In this document: in pieces, positions 13,201-14,945 of the stretch | Layout of the letters: the number at the start of each line of letters is the position of its first letter | Position numbering within the stretch: position 1 is the stretch's first letter | Source of the DNA: Methylococcales bacterium | GTDB taxonomy: Bacteria; Pseudomonadota; Gammaproteobacteria; Methylococcales; Methylomonadaceae | Assembly: GCA_023144875.1 (NCBI GenBank) | Contig: JAGLEW010000054.1 | Span: 1-14,945 of the forward strand | Direction: 5' to 3' | Length of the DNA: 14,945 nucleotides | Translations under genes and position numbers: made by a program | Notes under the pieces: model-generated | Databases searched by the model: none | What the model saw: the letters and a program-made list of their open reading frames with translations, nothing else | What the model was told of the DNA's origin: nothing

Positions 13201-13262
13201 CAGAGTCTTCAAAAGCTCCAACATCAAGCGTTACCCACACACGAAGCCATGTGGATTTTTTT
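13201..13262 (+). ncRNA. Predicted small decoy RNA B (target mimic for c4-B)
   Basis: The predicted transcript of about 62 nt carries CTTCAAAA (13207-13214), exactly complementary to TTTTGAAG of c4-B (13364-13371), and CATCAAG (13222-13228), exactly complementary to CTTGATG in the c4-B loop (13353-13359). It ends at a terminator. Both elements differ in sequence from those of unit A, yet each matches its own c4. The region is also the 3' untranslated part of the KilA-N mRNA of unit A, so read-through from that gene would carry the same decoy. Confidence 0.6.
13235..13262 (+). terminator. Rho-independent terminator of KilA-N gene and decoy RNA B
   Basis: Stem CCACA/TGTGG (13235-13239 with 13250-13254), 10-nt loop, then A and seven T. 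It lies at the position equivalent to the unit A terminator, with a different stem sequence. Confidence 0.6.
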
Positions 13263-13292
13263 ACCTATTAGTTTTCTGTAATCATGCTTATA

Positions 13293-13301
13293 TGGCATAA
13301 T
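13293..13301 (+). promoter_or_regulatory. Extended -10 promoter of c4-B
   Basis: TG-G-CATAAT, with its end 8 nt before the first base of the c4-B closing stem, as in unit A. Confidence 0.5.
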
Positions 13302-13308
13302 TGCGCTT

Positions 13309-13396
13309 GCTGACTAGGTGTGGCATGAATATATTGAATTAATGCCGCTGCACTTGATGGCAGTTTTGAAGCTCCTAGTTAGCACCCTTCGGGGTG
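13309..13396 (+). ncRNA. c4: c4-type antisense RNA, unit B
   Basis: P1 pairs 13309-13318 with 13374-13383 (10 bp, one G-U). P2 is GCAT 13323-13326 with ATGC 13342-13345. P3 is GCTGC 13347-13351 with GCAGT 13360-13364. Loop element a' (CTTGATG, 13353-13359) matches CATCAAG at 13414-13420, overlapping the Shine-Dalgarno AAGGA (13418-13422). Element b' (TTTTGAA, 13364-13370) matches TTCAAAA at 13403-13409. A CACCC-TTCG-GGGTG hairpin closes the RNA. Against unit A, P1 has several compensated pairs (for example G-C to A-U and U-A to C-G), and P3 has an A-U to U-A swap, which is direct evidence for the structure. The gene it controls is now truncated to 36 codons. Confidence 0.85.
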
Positions 13397-13422
13397 TTTA
13401 AATTCAAAATAAACATCAAGGA
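13396..13422 (+). promoter_or_regulatory. Unit B leader hairpin with c4-B targets and Shine-Dalgarno
   Basis: GTTTA (13396-13400) pairs with TAAAC (13410-13414). The 9-nt loop contains all of target b, and target a plus AAGGA follows. Same layout as unit A with different bases. Confidence 0.7.
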
Positions 13423-13429
13423 ACTCATC

Positions 13430-13540
13430 ATGTCTACTCAGCTAATCACCGCAGAATATGGCTCTATGCCTGTTCTATTTCAAACAAACGAATTTATTAA
13501 TGCCACCGTAATTGACAAACAACACTACATACGATTATAG
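13430..13540 (+). pseudogene. Truncated KilA-N gene (36 codons)
   Basis: The start region is identical to the KilA-N gene at 12578 for 32 bases, and the product (MSTQLITAEYGSMPVLFQTN, then EFINATVI) follows it to residue 28. Eight unrelated codons and a stop at 13538-13540 come next. The DNA-binding domain is lost. Its ribosome site, leader hairpin and c4-B remain intact, so it may still be translated as a short peptide and be regulated; it may act only as a leader for the AntA/AntB cassette. In phage P1 a short reading frame (icd) stands between c4 and ant, which makes a leader role conceivable. Confidence 0.85.
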
Positions 13541-13636
13541 TTTTCTCGCCGTTACCACATTGTAGCAGTCAGGTTTGACAGTCTGATTTTCCAAATTTCA
13601 AAGCGCGTTTGCACATTTTTATATCTATATCTTTAG
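13541..13636 (+). promoter_or_regulatory. Junction region with upstream b-a target pair for c4-C
   Basis: GGTTTGACAG (13572-13581) differs from the c4-C leader target GGTTGACAG by one extra T, and TTCCAA (13589-13594) is the first part of the c4-C target TTCCAAGGA. The order is b then a, as in the decoy RNAs of units A and B. A weak CAAA/TTTG hairpin (13599-13611) and a T run (13616-13620) follow. I find no good promoter before the pair; an AT-rich TATATC (13626-13631) could be the -10 of c4-C. Confidence 0.45.
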
Positions 13637-13708
13637 GGTGGATAAAAAAGGGGAGCTTCGGCTCGCCGTGTCCTTGGAAGCGGTCTGTCAACCCTGATTA
13701 TATCCACC
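13637..13708 (+). ncRNA. c4: c4-type antisense RNA, unit C
   Basis: P1 pairs GGTGGATA (13637-13644) with TATCCACC (13701-13708), 8 perfect bp. It encloses P2 (GAGC-TTCG-GCTC, 13653-13664) and P3 (GCCG 13665-13668 with CGGT 13681-13684). The P3 loop contains a' TCCTTGGAA (13671-13679), perfectly complementary over 9 nt to TTCCAAGGA (13744-13752), which includes the Shine-Dalgarno of the AntA/AntB gene. Directly 3' of P3, b' CTGTCAACC (13685-13693) is perfectly complementary to GGTTGACAG (13715-13723). Primary sequence is unlike units A and B, but the order closing stem, hairpin, hairpin with a' in the loop, then b', is the same. This is the closest of the three to the P1/P7 situation, with an AntA/AntB gene following. 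Confidence 0.85.
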
Positions 13709-13710
13709 AC

Positions 13711-13752
13711 CAACGGTTGACAGCGTTGTTAGTGCTTTTCATATTCCAAGGA
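13711..13752 (+). promoter_or_regulatory. AntA/AntB leader hairpin with c4-C targets and Shine-Dalgarno
   Basis: CAACG (13711-13715) pairs with CGTTG (13724-13728), showing GTTGACAG in an 8-nt loop; this loop is the c4-C target b. Target a (13744-13752) overlaps AAGGA (13748-13752), 7 nt before the start codon. Loop-to-strand pairing with c4-C is predicted. Confidence 0.7.
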
Positions 13753-13759
13753 AACTATC

Positions 13760-14269
13760 ATGAATAATCAAAAGTTAATCCCCGTTTTTGTTAACACTAT
13801 CGCAGGCATTCCTACTCAACTTGTCGATGCACGAGAACTTCACACGTTTTTAAAAGTAGGCAAATTTTTTGCAAACTGGATAAAAGACCGAATTAAGCAA
13901 TACGATTTTCAAGAAAATGAAGATTACCTTCGTATTGCCAAATCTGGCAACGGTGAAAATAAAGGCTTTCAGCCCATTGAGTATCATTTAACGCTCGACA
14001 TGGCAAAAGAATTATCAATGGTTGAACGTAATGAAAAAGGCAAACAAGCTCGGCGTTATTTTATCGAGTGTGAAAAACGTTTGCTGTCTGAATTACCTGT
14101 GTTTTTAAAACCAATTACCGAACCAATTACGCTTGAAGATTTTAAATGGCGACATGAAGTAATTACAACCGCTCTTCAAAACCTACAAAATGCAAAAGTA
14201 GTTATTACTTTCAAGGGTTCAGAATTATTGATTGGAAAACGCTTAGCAAAATCAAAACGACTTTCTTAA
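13760..14269 (+). CDS. AntA/AntB antirepressor-family protein
   Basis: The 169-residue protein carries an AntA/AntB domain at about residues 15-105: LVDARELHTFLKVGKFFANWIKDRI (21-45), FQENEDYLRIAKSG, EYHLTLDMAKELSMVERNEKG (74-94) and ARRYFIECEKRLL. AntA/AntB proteins of phages such as P1 antagonise the prophage repressor. From residue 114 the protein continues into the same tail as the KilA-N protein (LKPITEPITLEDFKWRHEV to the end), with only a few changes. The start ATG follows AAGGA at 7 nt and lies directly behind c4-C and its targets, so translation is expected to be off unless c4-C is relieved. No repressor or other phage gene is seen nearby. Confidence 0.92.
   Translation: MNNQKLIPVFVNTIAGIPTQLVDARELHTFLKVGKFFANWIKDRIKQYDFQENEDYLRIAKSGNGENKGFQPIEYHLTLDMAKELSMVERNEKGKQARRYFIECEKRLLSELPVFLKPITEPITLEDFKWRHEVITTALQNLQNAKVVITFKGSELLIGKRLAKSKRLS
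14102..14269 (+). repeat. Shared antirepressor 3' tail module, copy 2
   Basis: Same 168-bp module as 12932-13099, ending exactly at the stop codon. Differences are few and mostly synonymous (for example ACC/ACT-type third-base changes; AAT to ACT gives Asn to Thr). The downstream noncoding block of units A and B is not present after this copy. Confidence 0.9.
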
Positions 14270-14291
14270 TACCTTGTTTCCAAACTTCAAC

Positions 14292-14359
14292 TTGGGAGCA
14301 TATATCCGATAAGCTGTGTTTGAAGACTCAAGCAGAGCTTGATTAATAGGCATTCCCAA
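14292..14359. other. Strong imperfect hairpin downstream of the antirepressor array
   Basis: An outer stem TTGGGA (14292-14297) with TCCCAA (14354-14359) encloses a long inner hairpin at 14311-14340. The inner stem is AAGCT, one G-G mismatch, then TGTTTGA, a 4-nt loop AGAC, and the complementary TCAAGCA-g-AGCTT (one G-U). No T run follows, so it is not a typical terminator. It may be a structured RNA, an mRNA 3' end stabiliser or a recombination site. Confidence 0.45.
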
Positions 14360-14436
14360 ACAGAGATCAAAAAAGCCTAACAAAAAAATCCATTTGACCA
14401 TTTAAAGCATCATATTTAATGCGGAGGTTATAAATA

Positions 14437-14931
14437 GTGTTTAATAATTTTGATCTTAACTCTGGAATACAGGTTTTGATACTATTAATTATTTCTGGAC
14501 AGCTTTACTTTTTACATAAAACATATAGAGCAGACCATGAACGGAGAAAAAAGCAAGCAACCATAGAGTACTTGAATAGTATTCGTAGTGATTACAGAAC
14601 ATTGAATGATAAGTTAATAGACAAATTTTCTACTCACCCAATAAAATTGGATGACATTGATGAGAAAATGAAGAAAGATATAAAACAATTACTTTCAATA
14701 CTTGAACATTTAAGTGTAGGTGTTAATAGTGGTGTATATGATTTTAATATTCTTCATCGAATGTCAGGGTCTTTCTTAGTAGGTTGTTATTATCAATTGC
14801 ACCCACATATATCTAAGGCACAACAAAATAATCCTAGATACTTTATTGAGTTTGAAACTTTGTGTAAAAAAATTGAACATATAAACAAAGAAAAATATCA
14901 TTCAAATGATGGAAATATAAAGTTTTCATAA
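14437..14931 (+). CDS. DUF4760-like membrane-anchored protein
   Basis: The 164-residue protein starts at GTG 14437 with GGAGG at 9 nt spacing. It has one N-terminal membrane segment (about residues 9-26, IQVLILLIISGQLYFLHK) followed by a basic, helical cytoplasmic part: RRKKQATIEYLNSIRSDY (36-53), KQLLSILEHLSVGVNSGVYDFNILHRMSGSFLV (83-115) and PRYFIEFETLCKKIE. This pattern (A-T-I-x-x, then L-x-x-L-E-x-x-x-V-G-x-x-x-x-x-Y-D) matches DUF4760, a family of unknown function common in accessory regions. The gene is visibly more AT-rich than the genes before the array, in keeping with horizontal origin. It has its own ribosome site; no convincing promoter is seen. Confidence 0.75.
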   Translation: MFNNFDLNSGIQVLILLIISGQLYFLHKTYRADHERRKKQATIEYLNSIRSDYRTLNDKLIDKFSTHPIKLDDIDEKMKKDIKQLLSILEHLSVGVNSGVYDFNILHRMSGSFLVGCYYQLHPHISKAQQNNPRYFIEFETLCKKIEHINKEKYHSNDGNIKFS

Positions 14932-14945
14932 AAACATACCTCGTA

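Larger units (their letters stand above)
12945..13513 (+). repeat. Tandem repeat copy B
   Basis: Homologous to 12125-12661, with the tail region complete. Similarity stops abruptly at 13513, inside codon 28 of the second KilA-N gene, where unrelated sequence leading to the AntA/AntB cassette begins. That point is a recombination or deletion junction. Confidence 0.9.

Noticed and set aside
13575..13580. TTGACA as a -35 element upstream of c4-C.
   Set aside because: No -10 lies at 15-19 bp; the sequence is better explained as the upstream b target.
12125..14359. CRISPR array, because of repeats and hairpins.
   Set aside because: Repeat units are long (about 850 bp and 168 bp) and contain genes; there are no short direct repeats with regular spacers.
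12120..14359. Integrated prophage.
   Set aside because: Only antirepressor cassettes are seen; there is no integrase, repressor, replication, structural or lysis gene, and no tRNA attachment site in the window.
14394..14420. TTGACC and TTTAAT as a promoter for the DUF4760-like gene.
   Set aside because: The spacer is only 15 bp and the start of transcription would fall within the Shine-Dalgarno.

Overview
The window reads as a low-GC gammaproteobacterial chromosome segment (tentatively Thiotrichales- or Methylococcales-like). That placement rests on gene content (YebC, BatB/C-type VWA-TPR protein, BluB, TerD/TerZ proteins, DUF4349 lipoprotein) and has not been tested by a search. No rRNA, tRNA, CRISPR array, transposase or integrase is visible.

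Layout. Bases 1-3700 hold a truncated SnoaL/NTF2-like gene, two closely related yebC genes about 2 kb apart and a cupin gene, all on the minus strand. Between the yebC copies lies a plus-strand pair: a compact endonuclease V-like nuclease translationally coupled to an unrecognised protein. Bases 3906-8370 are a tightly overlapping plus-strand operon: batB/batC fusion, bluB, and a GT4 glycosyltransferase with an N-terminal repeat region. Bases 8375-9615 hold two tandem TerD-family genes on the minus strand, convergent with that operon. Bases 9998-12028 are a plus-strand cluster for the cell envelope: a secreted cyclophilin with an extra C-terminal domain and two lipoproteins.

Bases 12035-14269 are the accessory part and the main interest. 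A downstream gene has been cut after about 27 codons and joined to an array of phage-type antirepressor cassettes: a decayed tail, a complete KilA-N gene, a KilA-N gene truncated to 36 codons, and a complete AntA/AntB gene. Each of the last three is preceded by a structured RNA that I identify as a c4-type antisense RNA, as known from phages P1 and P7. An enclosing stem holds two hairpins. The second hairpin loop (a') is complementary to the Shine-Dalgarno region of the following gene, and the 3' flank of that hairpin (b') is complementary to the loop of a leader hairpin just before it. Stems and antisense pairs covary between the three copies.

Upstream of each c4 there is a second b-a target pair. 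In the two KilA-N units this second pair lies in a predicted RNA of about 60-67 nt, with a TTGACA-18-TATG(C/A)T promoter and a Rho-independent terminator. It looks like a built-in decoy (sponge) for the adjacent c4. Each cassette would then be a three-part circuit (decoy RNA, c4 antisense RNA, antirepressor mRNA) with its own pairing code. The two complete antirepressors share an almost identical 56-codon tail behind unrelated N-terminal domains, so cassettes appear to be shuffled by recombination. A strong imperfect hairpin and an AT-rich DUF4760-like membrane protein gene follow the array.
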